From Deltaproteobacteria bacterium (lineage in GTDB: Bacteria > SAR324 > XYD2-FULL-50-16): DNA of 64,000 nucleotides. Positions 27,595 through 36,982 of the stretch are shown here, piece after piece (within the stretch, counting starts at the first letter, position 1; every line of letters starts with the position of its first letter). A program made the position numbers and the translations under genes. A model generated the notes under the pieces. It saw nothing but the letters and a program-made list of their open reading frames with translations. It did not search any database and had not been told where the DNA came from. Location: positions 1-64,000 of the forward strand of contig JABHWU010000082.1 in the NCBI GenBank assembly GCA_018657625.1, written 5' to 3'.

Positions 27595-29406
27595 TTATTC
27601 TGTTTCTTCAGGTTCAAGAGAAATAACGGGTTTCTTTTCAGTGGTTTCTTCTGAATCTGGTGTTTCCTCTACTGGTGCCGTTTCAACTACTTTCTCTGTA
27701 ACTGTTTCTTCGACAACTTCAGTTGCTCCTTCTGCATCTTCTTCTCTTAGAGCATCCAAATCAATATTTAAAGCTTTAGCATTTGCCTCAACTAACCCGA
27801 TAACGCTTAACCCCAGTCTTCTCTCACTAACTTTGAGGTTTATGATCTTCGCCTGGATGTTACTTCCGATGGGATAGAATATTGTTAAATTTTTCTTGCT
27901 AACTTCTTTATCAATCTCGCTAACATGGATTAAACCCTCGACACCTGGTTTTATTTCAAGAAAAACACCAAAATCAGCGATATGAACGATTTTACCAGTA
28001 ACGACTTCGTTTTCTTTGATCTCGTCATCCAGTGTTTGCCATGGGTCTTCAGTCAATTGTTTAATTCCCAAAGATAATCTCTGATTATCAATGTCAATAT
28101 TTAAAATCTTGACATCGATTTCATCACCTTTTTTGTACAATTCATTGGGATTTCTTTGTCGTTGGCTCCATGACATATCAGATACATGAACTAAACCGTC
28201 AATACCTTCATCTAATCCAACAAAAATTCCGAAATCGGTGATGTTTCGAATTTTTCCATGAACAATAGCGCCGGCAGGATTTCTTTCAGCAACTTCTCTC
28301 CAGGGATTAGGCATGGATTCTTTCATAGACAATGAAATTCTACGTTGTTCAACGTCCAGTTCCTTAATAACTGCAGTAATCAGATCACCCATTGCAACAA
28401 CAGTTGATGGTTGTCTAACTTTCTTAGTCCATGACATTTCAGAAACATGGATTAAACCTTCAACACCTTCTTCAATTTCAATGAATGCACCATAATTGGT
28501 TAGGCTGACAACTTTTCCCTGTACTTCTGTACCAATGGGGTATTTTTCCTGAACACTATCCCATGGATTGGCTGTTTTTTGTTTTAAACCAAGTGATACT
28601 TTTTCATCTGCCTCATCAAACTTTAAAACCATTACATCGATTTCATCTCCGATTGCATACATCTCAGAAGGATGAACAATTCTTCCCCAGGTCATATCAG
28701 TAATGTGTAACAAACCATCAACACCACCTAAATCAACAAAGATACCGTAATCAGTAATATTTTTAACAGCTCCGGTAATAACTGCGCCTTCCTGCAGCAT
28801 TTCAAGTGTTTTTTCACGTTGCTCTTCTCTGGCGATTTCTAGAATAGCTCTTCGTGAAAGTACAATGTTTCCGCGTTTCGGGTTGTACTTCAGTACTTTA
28901 AAATCGAAACGTTCTCCAAGTAATTTATCCAGGTTCCGGATTGGTCTTAAATCAACCTGAGATCCGGGTAAGAAAGCTTTAATTCCGATATCTACAGATA
29001 AACCACCTTTAATTCGGGCCGTAATTACACCTGATACAATTCCATCTTCTTCATGTACACGTCCAACTTCTTCCCAAACTCTCAATTTATCGGCCTTCTC
29101 TTTGGAAACTACTACTTGCCCGTGCTCATCTTCAAATCTTTCCAGATAAATATCAACGTTATCTAATAGTTGAACCGTTAATTCATGCTCTTCATTCATG
29201 AATTCTTGTCTGGAAACCTGACCTTCAGATTTATATCCGAAATCAATGGTTACAAAATCTTTGGAAATTTGTGTCACATTTCCAGTTACGATTTCACCTT
29301 CGTTAATTTTTTCTAATCTCTCGGAAACCTGTTGATCAAAATCGAACTCTTCATCTATAAAATCGATTTTTCCTTCAAAAGTTTCGATAGTTGTTAATTC
29401 TGTCAT
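27595..29406 (-). CDS. rpsA: 30S ribosomal protein S1
   Basis: 603 residues with six S1 (OB-fold) RNA-binding repeats spaced about 86 residues apart, recognisable by recurring blocks such as GIFVDLGGVDGLLHITDMTW, GAFIEIEEGVEGLIHVSEMS and GIFVGLDEGIDGLVHVSDMS. A strongly acidic tail of about 45 residues follows, richer in E than usual. S1 binds mRNA on the 30S subunit and is needed for initiation on structured or weak-SD leaders, which suits the many genes here without clear Shine-Dalgarno sites. Confidence 0.97.
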   Translation of the reverse strand: MTELTTIETFEGKIDFIDEEFDFDQQVSERLEKINEGEIVTGNVTQISKDFVTIDFGYKSEGQVSRQEFMNEEHELTVQLLDNVDIYLERFEDEHGQVVVSKEKADKLRVWEEVGRVHEEDGIVSGVITARIKGGLSVDIGIKAFLPGSQVDLRPIRNLDKLLGERFDFKVLKYNPKRGNIVLSRRAILEIAREEQREKTLEMLQEGAVITGAVKNITDYGIFVDLGGVDGLLHITDMTWGRIVHPSEMYAIGDEIDVMVLKFDEADEKVSLGLKQKTANPWDSVQEKYPIGTEVQGKVVSLTNYGAFIEIEEGVEGLIHVSEMSWTKKVRQPSTVVAMGDLITAVIKELDVEQRRISLSMKESMPNPWREVAERNPAGAIVHGKIRNITDFGIFVGLDEGIDGLVHVSDMSWSQRQRNPNELYKKGDEIDVKILNIDIDNQRLSLGIKQLTEDPWQTLDDEIKENEVVTGKIVHIADFGVFLEIKPGVEGLIHVSEIDKEVSKKNLTIFYPIGSNIQAKIINLKVSERRLGLSVIGLVEANAKALNIDLDALREEDAEGATEVVEETVTEKVVETAPVEETPDSEETTEKKPVISLEPEETE

Positions 29407-29752
29407 GGTTTTAAGTTTAATATAAGGTTGTTAAGAAAACAGTTTTATTGTCCGATTTTAAATTAGATAATTGAAAACCGGGGTTGAAATGTAATATAAA
29501 TATTTGCTTGATTTTATAAAATAAGTCAATAATAAAACAAGGATACTGTCATGTTTTGTTTATAAAAAATTTGTGACTATTATAATGAACAATTTACTAA
29601 TTTTTAATAGATAGTACTTTTTCTCCGTTATAGTTTCTCTCCAAAGAATGCTTTTTTGCTTTCATGAAGTGTAAAAGCAATGCTAGGTTGAACCAGTTCG
29701 ATTTATTTTAACCGCTTTAGTATTTCTTCTAATTGCAACTCAATAATAAAAT
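29407..29752. other. Divergent intergenic region
   Basis: 346 bases between rpsA and the aminotransferase gene, both transcribed outward. It must hold two promoters and the rpsA leader, but I cannot single out a convincing -35/-10 pair. No gene is seen. Confidence 0.5.
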
Positions 29753-31426
29753 ATGAAACAGTACCTTATCGATGAAATAAAAAGAGATATCATCGGAAAT
29801 TCAACCGCTTATCAAACACCATTCGGATTAAAAAATTTATTCTATGCAGATTATACAGCTTCCGGGCGAGGTCTTAATTGCATAGAGGATAAAATAAGAA
29901 ATATTTTAAAATCTTATGCAAATTCGCATACAGAAGATGATTATACCGGCAAGTATATGACAGATCTTTTGCATCAGGCAGAGGCTAAAATTAAGAAACT
30001 GGTTAATGCGGGTGATAATGCTAAAATTATTTCTATTGGTTCTGGCGCAACAGGGGCTTTAGTTAAACTTCAACAAATTTTAGGGATATATATACCACCA
30101 GTTACTAAATCAAGATTATATGAGATCATAGCAAGAGTAAGACCAGAGGACACTCAATTGCTTCAAGATATTAAGAATCATCATACTGTTGTTTTTATAA
30201 GCCCTTATGAACATCATTCCAATGAGTTGTTGTGGCGGGAATCTTTTTCTGAAACAGTTGTGGTCAAAATGGATAGCAGTGGAAAATTAGATCTTACTGA
30301 TTTGGATAAACAACTATCAAATCCACAGTATCGCAACCGCCCAAAAATCGCTTCACTTTCTGCGGGTTCAAATATAACGGGTTTAAAGTCTCAAACATAT
30401 GAAATCGCAGCTATCTGTCACCAGAATAATGTGCCAATACTATTCGATTTTGCAGCACTTGCTCCTTATGTTGATCTAAATATGAATTATAATGCTGAGT
30501 CATATTTTGATGCGATCTTTTTCTCTCCCCATAAGTTTATAGGTGGTCCCGGTAGCAGCGGTGTTTTAATCTTCAATGACAATTTATATCGGAGTGATTT
30601 ACCACCGACAGTAGCAGGCGGCGGAACGGTTGACTATGTTGGATACAAATTTCATGATTTCTCCCAGGATACTGAAACAAGAGAAAAAGCAGGAACTCCT
30701 GCAATCTTACAAACAATCAAAACTGCTTTGGTTATGGATTTAAAAGATAGTATAGGAATTGGAAATATTCTTGAAGCTGAAGAAAACCTATCAAAGATAT
30801 TTTTTAAACAAATGCAGGAAGAAGATAACTTTGAAATGATCGGAAATATACCATTTAAAGATCGAATCCCTATTATTTCGTTTAATATAAAACATCATAA
30901 TAAAATATTGCACCCTAAATTCGTCACAAAACTCTTAAATGATCTGTTTGGTATTCAATCCAGAGCCGGATGTAGTTGTGCTGGACCCTATGGTCATTAT
31001 TTAATGGGGATAGATAATGAAAAGTCAGAAATGTACCGAAATTTGATTGCAAAAGGCCTTTCCGGATTAAAACCCGGTTGGGTGAGGATTAATTTACATT
31101 ATACATTTAGTGTGGATGATTTGAATTTTTTAATTGCAGCTATCAAGTTTATAGCAAAATATGGATATCTATTCTTAAAAAAATATAATTTTAATATGAA
31201 AACGGCGGAGTGGCAGCATGAAACATATAACAAGGTCGAACAACTGTTTTCAATTGAACAGGATTTTAAGACTCAGCAGGTTGATATATCAATTATCGAT
31301 GATATCAGAAACGGTTATCTGGAAAGTGCTTTAAATCAGGTAAAGGTGCTAAGTACTGAAAAAACGACATTTAAAAAAGATACAGCAGAAATAGAGGCAT
31401 TGAAATTTTTTGATTATGTTAAATGA
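29753..31426 (+). CDS. Class V aminotransferase / cysteine-desulfurase-like protein, long form
   Basis: 557 residues. The PLP fold of the class V family is clear: N-terminal FYADYTASGRGLNCIE, a GSGATGALVKLQ phosphate-binding segment, and the PLP lysine in DAIFFSPHKFIGGPGSSG. Near residue 410 the sequence SRAGCSCAGPYGHYLMGI matches the region that holds the catalytic cysteine of desulfurases. It is about 150 residues longer than SufS, including an insertion after residue 100 and a C-terminal tail. No iron-sulfur scaffold gene is adjacent, so desulfurase, selenocysteine lyase or another PLP function remain possible. Confidence 0.78.
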   Translation: MKQYLIDEIKRDIIGNSTAYQTPFGLKNLFYADYTASGRGLNCIEDKIRNILKSYANSHTEDDYTGKYMTDLLHQAEAKIKKLVNAGDNAKIISIGSGATGALVKLQQILGIYIPPVTKSRLYEIIARVRPEDTQLLQDIKNHHTVVFISPYEHHSNELLWRESFSETVVVKMDSSGKLDLTDLDKQLSNPQYRNRPKIASLSAGSNITGLKSQTYEIAAICHQNNVPILFDFAALAPYVDLNMNYNAESYFDAIFFSPHKFIGGPGSSGVLIFNDNLYRSDLPPTVAGGGTVDYVGYKFHDFSQDTETREKAGTPAILQTIKTALVMDLKDSIGIGNILEAEENLSKIFFKQMQEEDNFEMIGNIPFKDRIPIISFNIKHHNKILHPKFVTKLLNDLFGIQSRAGCSCAGPYGHYLMGIDNEKSEMYRNLIAKGLSGLKPGWVRINLHYTFSVDDLNFLIAAIKFIAKYGYLFLKKYNFNMKTAEWQHETYNKVEQLFSIEQDFKTQQVDISIIDDIRNGYLESALNQVKVLSTEKTTFKKDTAEIEALKFFDYVK

Positions 31427-31437
31427 TGGTATAAACG

Positions 31438-32208
31438 CTATAAACTGTTAAAAGATAAGGAAAACGTGAACGCAAACCCTCCTAAATCGTAGCGTTTTCC
31501 TATTTTGGTTTCAATAAAGGCACTGGTATAACTGAAACTAGTTTTTAATAAAGAGTCTGTATCCTGACCACCTACTATGAGTTTATAACCACGTACTTTG
31601 TCTGTCTCTTTTCTTGTGATACTATGACTCTGATTATTTGATACGTAATCCATTGTAAACTCTTCATTCACAGTCAGGTAAATGTATCCCCCACCAATAA
31701 AGGAAATTCGATGGGGATCATTTCTTAACCAGAAAAATAGAACTTCGTGTTGATCAAGAGACATCTTACTACTCGAATCAGTAATTTGTTTTCCATCATA
31801 AGTGTCGATATCGGGATCTCCTTCCTCGAAATTAGCTTTTAAATAACCACTTTCAAATCGGAAACGATCTACAGTGAAGGATGCTGCAGCTCTTGGGCTA
31901 TTGAAATGATAATCTGAATCCCGATAAGCACCCCAAAGGCTACGGTGTGGGAAAAAAGTGATGGGAATTCCGATATCAAAAGAAAAATACATGCTGTTTA
32001 ACACTTTTTTTTGACTTTCGGTGTCATTCAAATTAATTTCTTCTTTTTCATCCAGACCTTCAGGGTCAAAATCTTCTAATTCCGTGTTTTCTGAGTCGTT
32101 TTCGAAGTCATCAACCTGGGCAAATGATATTTGTTGATAATAACCCTGAGCTAACAGAGCGGAGTTAATAAAAAAGAAAAAAAACAAAATTAGAATAAAA
32201 AAACGCAT
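31438..32208 (-). CDS. Exported beta-barrel-like protein with acidic N-terminal segment
   Basis: 256 residues with an N-terminal signal peptide (FFILILFFFFFINSALLAQG). Residues about 32-62 form an acidic stretch (DDFENDSENTELEDFDPEGL). The rest alternates aromatic and polar residues like outer-membrane strands and ends FAFTFSLSFNSL. It lies 79 bases downstream of the RND transporter gene in the same direction as the MlaA/MlaC-like genes, so it may be the last member of that envelope operon. No specific family is recognised. Confidence 0.6.
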   Translation of the reverse strand: MRFFILILFFFFFINSALLAQGYYQQISFAQVDDFENDSENTELEDFDPEGLDEKEEINLNDTESQKKVLNSMYFSFDIGIPITFFPHRSLWGAYRDSDYHFNSPRAAASFTVDRFRFESGYLKANFEEGDPDIDTYDGKQITDSSSKMSLDQHEVLFFWLRNDPHRISFIGGGYIYLTVNEEFTMDYVSNNQSHSITRKETDKVRGYKLIVGGQDTDSLLKTSFSYTSAFIETKIGKRYDLGGFAFTFSLSFNSL

Positions 32209-32287
32209 GCTTAGCCTGAGTATTTATACAAATAGTAATTCAAAACGATCACAAGGTAACATGTCCTTACCTTATAATTATAGACCA

Positions 32288-34843
32288 TTAACTAGTTTTA
32301 ATATTGATATCCGGTCCAAATGGCTTTATTAAGATAATTAACTGAGGAAGAAGTGTTAATGCCGCTATCAATGCTATTATCATTGCAAGGCCAGTTAATA
32401 ATCCAAAATAGATTGTTGGAATAAAATTAGAAGTAACTAATATAGAAAATCCAATAATAATCGTTATGGAAGTATAATACATTGCATATCCGATGCTCTC
32501 GTGGCATCGATGCATCGTCGCAATATAATTATGATCTTTTTGATATTCTTTGATAAATCGATGTATGTAGTGAATTGTATCATCAACAGCTATCCCAACA
32601 CTAATTGAAGCGATTGTTATCGTCATCATATCAAGGGGAATTTTAGCCCAACCCATAAAGCCCAAAACTACACCTACAGATAGTATATTAGGAAAAATAG
32701 CGATAATTGCCACTTTGATAGATCTAAATAAGATTAAGAACATCACCATTAAAGCGACTACAACAGCGCCTAAAGTCATTATTTGTGAGTTAAAAAGACT
32801 TTGAAGCATATTATTATACAAAACCAATAAGCTGGTAAAATGGACGGTTTCGGCTTTTAGTGCAAGTTTTTCTGTCATTTCCCGTCGAATTCGTTGTAAC
32901 AACTCATTTCGTCTCAGATCTGGTTCTGAGTCTCTAATTCTAATGGAGAATCGAACCTGACTATTTTCAACAGATACATAAGGAGAAAGAATTATTTTTC
33001 TATATTCTTCAGGCAGTTCTTTATAAATCAACGCCAGCATAAAATTATCGAGGGGTTCACCTTCATTAATCACTCGTCCGATTTTTAAAAGTGTCCCAAG
33101 AGACATGACTTTACCAGTTTCGGGAATATCATCTAAATAGTCATGAATCCTTTCTACTGTATTCATTTTTTCTGATGTAAACCAGTAAGCAGCAGCATTG
33201 GCATCATCTACTTCATCAATTTCATCCAGGGTAGATAAATCATCATCAATGTCTTCAAATTCATCACTTTCATCAAAATCTTCGATATTTTCAGCAAAGT
33301 CATCCGTTTCACTATTGTCAATAACTGCGTCTTCTTCCATTGGAAGATCTACTATGACATCAAGAGGAGTGGTACCACCTAATTTTTGATCAATAACTTT
33401 CATTCCCTGATAAATTTCCGTGGACTTTTTAAAGTAATCAATAAAACTGTTTTCAACCATTAATTTTGATCCACCCATAATACTTAAAAGCAAAACCAGT
33501 GCAGATAGCCAGGTGATCAGCATTCCTTTTTTCTCAGTAAAGGTTGCCAGTTTTTTAGTTAAAGTAAAATGAGACTCCGAAGAAGCGCTGGCTGGTAATT
33601 TTTTCATCAACATTAATATTGATGGAAAAATTAAAAAGGTTAAAATTAATGATACACTAATACCCGCACTCATCATCCAACCGAAATTTATTACCGGTAA
33701 CATGTCACATAAAATCAAAGAACTAAAGCCGGCAATGGTGGTTAAAATTGCATATGAACAAGGTTTCCACATTGATGAAACAGTATCGAGAATTAGTTCT
33801 TTCTGATCTGCCTCTGGATTCAACCTCATCAATTCACGGTAGCGAACAATCAAATGGATGGTCACGGCCATCGTTATAATAATTTGAATGGAAATAAAAT
33901 TAGATGAAATAACGGTCACTTCCCATCCAAACATTCCTAAAAGACCGGCGGTAGCAATTACAGAAAATGTACAGGTAACAACTGGAATTATTATCCAGCG
34001 TATTTGTCGAAAAATAAAAAGTAACATGATGATCAGAAAAATTAAAACACCGGTTCCAAAAAAGGATAAATCATTTTTTAGAAAAGTGATCAAATCATCA
34101 CCGATCATACTTACACCACCTAAGAAAAGTTCGCCTTCATCACGATATTTCTCAATGAGTGCTCTAACTTCTGCAATATTTTTGTGTACCTCTGCTCTGT
34201 TTTCATCACGATGAATCTTGAAGTCTGAAATTATTTTTTTCAACGCCAGCTTTTCAGATTCCCTAATGCTTCCATCCTTTTCCTTACTTCTTAGGTGATT
34301 CCTTTGATTAACAAAATCAATCCATTTTTTATCTTCAATCAGATTAACTTGAAATGCTGTTGTTTTGAAATCCGGGCTAACCAGCATTTTTTGATAAATG
34401 GGACTATTTAAAAATTCTTTTCTTGCCAACCTCTTATCAATATTTGGCGATTCAAGTGTCGGAACATTTTTAACTAGCTCACTGACTGGTTGTGGAGGAC
34501 TTTCTAATAAGGGAACATTCAGAATACAAAAAACAGAATCCACAAAAATTAACTTTTCTAAATCGTTCCTTAAGCGCTTTACGGCGTCTAATGTCTGATT
34601 AGATAATAATTCATTTTTTGGTGTGAAAGTAATAAACAGAAAATCCTGATTTCCATACCTTTTATTAACTTCCCGGGTATAAGCTAAGTCTTTGTCGCCT
34701 TCCATTACCAGTGTTTCTGATGAAGCATCAATCTGCAGGTTTTGAGCCTGGTAACCCAAAAAAGTGATCATTAGTATGATTGAGGCCAGGACCACTAAAG
34801 GATACCTTAAAACTACATAGTTATAAAAATTTCTGACCAGCAT
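32288..34843 (-). CDS. RND/MMPL-superfamily transporter
   Basis: 851 residues with the RND plan: a first transmembrane helix at about 13-30, a large periplasmic loop, helices at about 263-435, a second loop and a terminal helix bundle (about 685-845). The MMPL-type block SISVGIAVDDTIHYIHRF is intact. No partner periplasmic adaptor or OMF is nearby. The second periplasmic loop carries a striking acidic insert at residues about 500-550. With MlaC-like and MlaA-like genes directly upstream it resembles the HpnN-type lipid exporters paired with HpnM. Lipid transport between membranes is the best inference. Confidence 0.82.
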   Translation of the reverse strand: MLVRNFYNYVVLRYPLVVLASIILMITFLGYQAQNLQIDASSETLVMEGDKDLAYTREVNKRYGNQDFLFITFTPKNELLSNQTLDAVKRLRNDLEKLIFVDSVFCILNVPLLESPPQPVSELVKNVPTLESPNIDKRLARKEFLNSPIYQKMLVSPDFKTTAFQVNLIEDKKWIDFVNQRNHLRSKEKDGSIRESEKLALKKIISDFKIHRDENRAEVHKNIAEVRALIEKYRDEGELFLGGVSMIGDDLITFLKNDLSFFGTGVLIFLIIMLLFIFRQIRWIIIPVVTCTFSVIATAGLLGMFGWEVTVISSNFISIQIIITMAVTIHLIVRYRELMRLNPEADQKELILDTVSSMWKPCSYAILTTIAGFSSLILCDMLPVINFGWMMSAGISVSLILTFLIFPSILMLMKKLPASASSESHFTLTKKLATFTEKKGMLITWLSALVLLLSIMGGSKLMVENSFIDYFKKSTEIYQGMKVIDQKLGGTTPLDVIVDLPMEEDAVIDNSETDDFAENIEDFDESDEFEDIDDDLSTLDEIDEVDDANAAAYWFTSEKMNTVERIHDYLDDIPETGKVMSLGTLLKIGRVINEGEPLDNFMLALIYKELPEEYRKIILSPYVSVENSQVRFSIRIRDSEPDLRRNELLQRIRREMTEKLALKAETVHFTSLLVLYNNMLQSLFNSQIMTLGAVVVALMVMFLILFRSIKVAIIAIFPNILSVGVVLGFMGWAKIPLDMMTITIASISVGIAVDDTIHYIHRFIKEYQKDHNYIATMHRCHESIGYAMYYTSITIIIGFSILVTSNFIPTIYFGLLTGLAMIIALIAALTLLPQLIILIKPFGPDINIKTS

Positions 34844-34867
34844 TTATGTCCTTATTAAATATGTTTA

Positions 34868-35476
34868 TTACTTTTTAGGCGATGTTGAGGTTTTAGCTAA
34901 TTGTTTTAACGCTTTCAAAAAGCCATTAACTTTAAGTTTTTTTATCATAGTATTGAACTGCGTATAATTGGTTTTAGAGCGAGCAATACCTTCAACAGCA
35001 ATGTCAAAAGCTCTCCAGCGTTTTAGTTTTTTATTGTAATTAAAAAATAATTTTACCTCGTTTTTACTATCTTTTGATTCAATAATCAGGTCCATATTGA
35101 TCTTTGTATCAGAAAGTATTGTCACTTTACCGTAGTTGACTTTTTCATCAGTATATTTATCTAAAATATCAACAATAAAATTGTTTTCCCGCATTGTAAA
35201 ATACCCAATAAATATTTTTTTTTGTTTTTTGCTCAAAGCCCGCCATTTATTCTTGCCAAGACTCTTATATCCAAATCCGATATAGTCGATCATCGGTTTT
35301 AGTAATTTCATAATCTTTTGATGTTTTACTACTTTTTCAATTGATTTGTCTTTAATAATAACGACGACAGAATCAACCGTTTTCGTCACCAAATTTCGGA
35401 TATCATCTTTTACATTTCCATATGCATTTTGACCAAAGACCAGGAAAATTGTACAGATTATCGCAAAAGTTCTCAT
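34868..35476 (-). CDS. MlaC/Ttg2D/HpnM-like periplasmic lipid-binding protein
   Basis: 202 residues with a signal peptide (TFAIICTIFLVFGQNAYG). The remainder fits the MlaC family: VDSVVVIIKD, the GFGYKSLGKNKWRALSKKQK segment and a late RWRAFDIAVEGIARSKTNYT block. MlaC proteins carry phospholipid through the periplasm; HpnM does so beside an RND protein. A good GAGGAG site precedes the start. It is 2 bases after the MlaA-like gene and 24 before the RND gene, so the operon order is MlaA, MlaC, RND. Confidence 0.87.
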   Translation of the reverse strand: MRTFAIICTIFLVFGQNAYGNVKDDIRNLVTKTVDSVVVIIKDKSIEKVVKHQKIMKLLKPMIDYIGFGYKSLGKNKWRALSKKQKKIFIGYFTMRENNFIVDILDKYTDEKVNYGKVTILSDTKINMDLIIESKDSKNEVKLFFNYNKKLKRWRAFDIAVEGIARSKTNYTQFNTMIKKLKVNGFLKALKQLAKTSTSPKK

Positions 35477-35478
35477 TT

Positions 35479-36417
35479 TTACTCCTCAATTAGTTTTTGT
35501 CTGTTTTGTTCATACGCATCTCTGAAGAAAAGATAATAATCATAGGCATCTTTTTTAAAGAGCTGATATTCGCCTAAATGCAACGATGTCGTATTTACAG
35601 CTTTAAAGGCTCTAAATAGAACCTGCCTTTCTAAAGGTTTGATTCGGGCAATCAGGTCATAAAATGAATCTGGATACAGGCTAAACATATCCCTAAAATT
35701 GGAAGGTCCTAAAAAAGGCAATACAAAATGAGGCCCTGGTCCAACTCCCCAGAAACCTAAAGTTTGTCCAAAATCTTCAACGCATGGTTCAATCCCGAAC
35801 CAGTCCTCAGCAGGATCAAAAATACCAAGTATACCGATGGTACAATTAATAACAAAGCGTAAGGTCTCCTTTCCAGCACAATAGAATTTTGCCTGAAGTA
35901 TATTATTAACCAGACGAATCGGATAAAACAGATTATCAATGAAATTACTAACCCCTTTTCTACCACCTTCGGGTACAACATAAGCATAACCACTGGCTAC
36001 TGGATCTAAAATATACAGGTATAATCCATCATTTAAATCAGTCATTGTCCTGTTATACCCTTCGAATGGATCATATATTTCATCTTCCTGATTATCTTCT
36101 ATTCCCTCATCCAGACTATCCAAATCACCGAATTCATCACCCATCTCATCCAGTTCATCAACATCGCTGAATTCATCTTCTTCCTCATTGAAATCACGAA
36201 ATTCATCATTTCCCATTTCATCAGATTCATTCGAAACTGGTACTGTCTCATTGGGGAGGGTATTCTCCGATGTTACATTCGAATTGTCCTGATTAATGTT
36301 TGATTGATGATTGATCTGACCACTTGAAAGATTGTCTTTTTCAGGGGATTTTTGGGAACACCCAAGAATCATGACTGAGGTTAATATTAATAAAACTGTA
36401 AAAACTAACTTTTCCAT
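35479..36417 (-). CDS. mlaA: MlaA/VacJ-type lipoprotein with acidic linker
   Basis: I choose the ATG at 36417 because it gives a lipoprotein signal with lipobox ILGC (cysteine at residue 20); the frame extends 54 codons further upstream without a signal. The mature protein is 312 residues long as encoded. A polar linker and an acidic run at residues about 64-115 (NDEFRDFNEEEDEFSDVD and following) precede the MlaA fold, which starts EIYDPFEGYNRTM and has LRFVINCTIGILGIFDPAED and EDFGQTLGFWGVGPGPH. MlaA removes mislocalised phospholipid from the outer leaflet of the outer membrane. The acidic linker is unusual. Confidence 0.9.
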   Translation of the reverse strand: MEKLVFTVLLILTSVMILGCSQKSPEKDNLSSGQINHQSNINQDNSNVTSENTLPNETVPVSNESDEMGNDEFRDFNEEEDEFSDVDELDEMGDEFGDLDSLDEGIEDNQEDEIYDPFEGYNRTMTDLNDGLYLYILDPVASGYAYVVPEGGRKGVSNFIDNLFYPIRLVNNILQAKFYCAGKETLRFVINCTIGILGIFDPAEDWFGIEPCVEDFGQTLGFWGVGPGPHFVLPFLGPSNFRDMFSLYPDSFYDLIARIKPLERQVLFRAFKAVNTTSLHLGEYQLFKKDAYDYYLFFRDAYEQNRQKLIEE

Positions 36418-36663
36418 GTATTTGTGTACTAAAAAAATAAATTCAATTTTATCTGATGATTTAATATCTTTTAAAATTTTTTCTTCAGTAGTAATAGTAG
36501 TGATTGAAACCCGGTCAAAATAAAATTGATAAACTGTACTATTTCTTTGACGAATGACACTATAATTTCGATTTACCACGAAACAATTTAAATTTGACCA
36601 TATTAAGTTCCTGGTAAATCTGCAATAAATAAAGTTCTAAAAACTACTTTGTTAAGTTTTTAA

Positions 36664-36822
36664 GTAACTATTCAGTATGCTTACCACCTGTTAGTTGGTG
36701 TTTCAGGAAACACATGAATCTATCCTAGAGTTTCGAGAAGCCATCCTTGGCTTCTGAGATTCCTGAAATACCAACCTACAGGTTCTTCATGGAATTATGG
36801 TAATAGTATAGTGAATAGATAC
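36664..36822. mobile_element. MITE copy B (159 bp; same ends, 8-bp target duplication)
   Basis: The left end is GTAACTATTCAG (36664-36675), identical to copy A, and the right end GTGAATAGATAC (36811-36822) is its complement with two differences. The flanks are the perfect direct repeat GTTTTTAA at 36656-36663 and 36823-36830. The interior is almost wholly palindromic: 36686-36708 pairs with 36761-36783 at 20 of 23 positions, and GAAGCCA (36737-36743) pairs with TGGCTTC (36748-36754). It has no coding frame. It lies in the region upstream of the response regulator at 36983. Confidence 0.85.
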
Positions 36823-36982
36823 GTTTTTAATTTGTATTTATGTCAGTTTTTATTTAATTTACAACCAAGGATAACGCCAGTTAAACCTAATACTCAAATT
36901 TATAGAATTTACATTGTGATAAATATATAATAAAATAGTAGTTAAAACACAGTACTATTACTAACAAATAAAATATGACATT

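Noticed and set aside
27641..27877. Serine/threonine/valine-rich frame opposite the rpsA tail
   Set aside because: Antisense shadow of the acidic S1 tail, with no independent start signal or homology.
33198..33389. Serine-rich reading frame on the plus strand inside the RND transporter gene
   Set aside because: It is the antisense shadow of the aspartate/glutamate codons of the acidic insert; the minus-strand frame has full family motifs.
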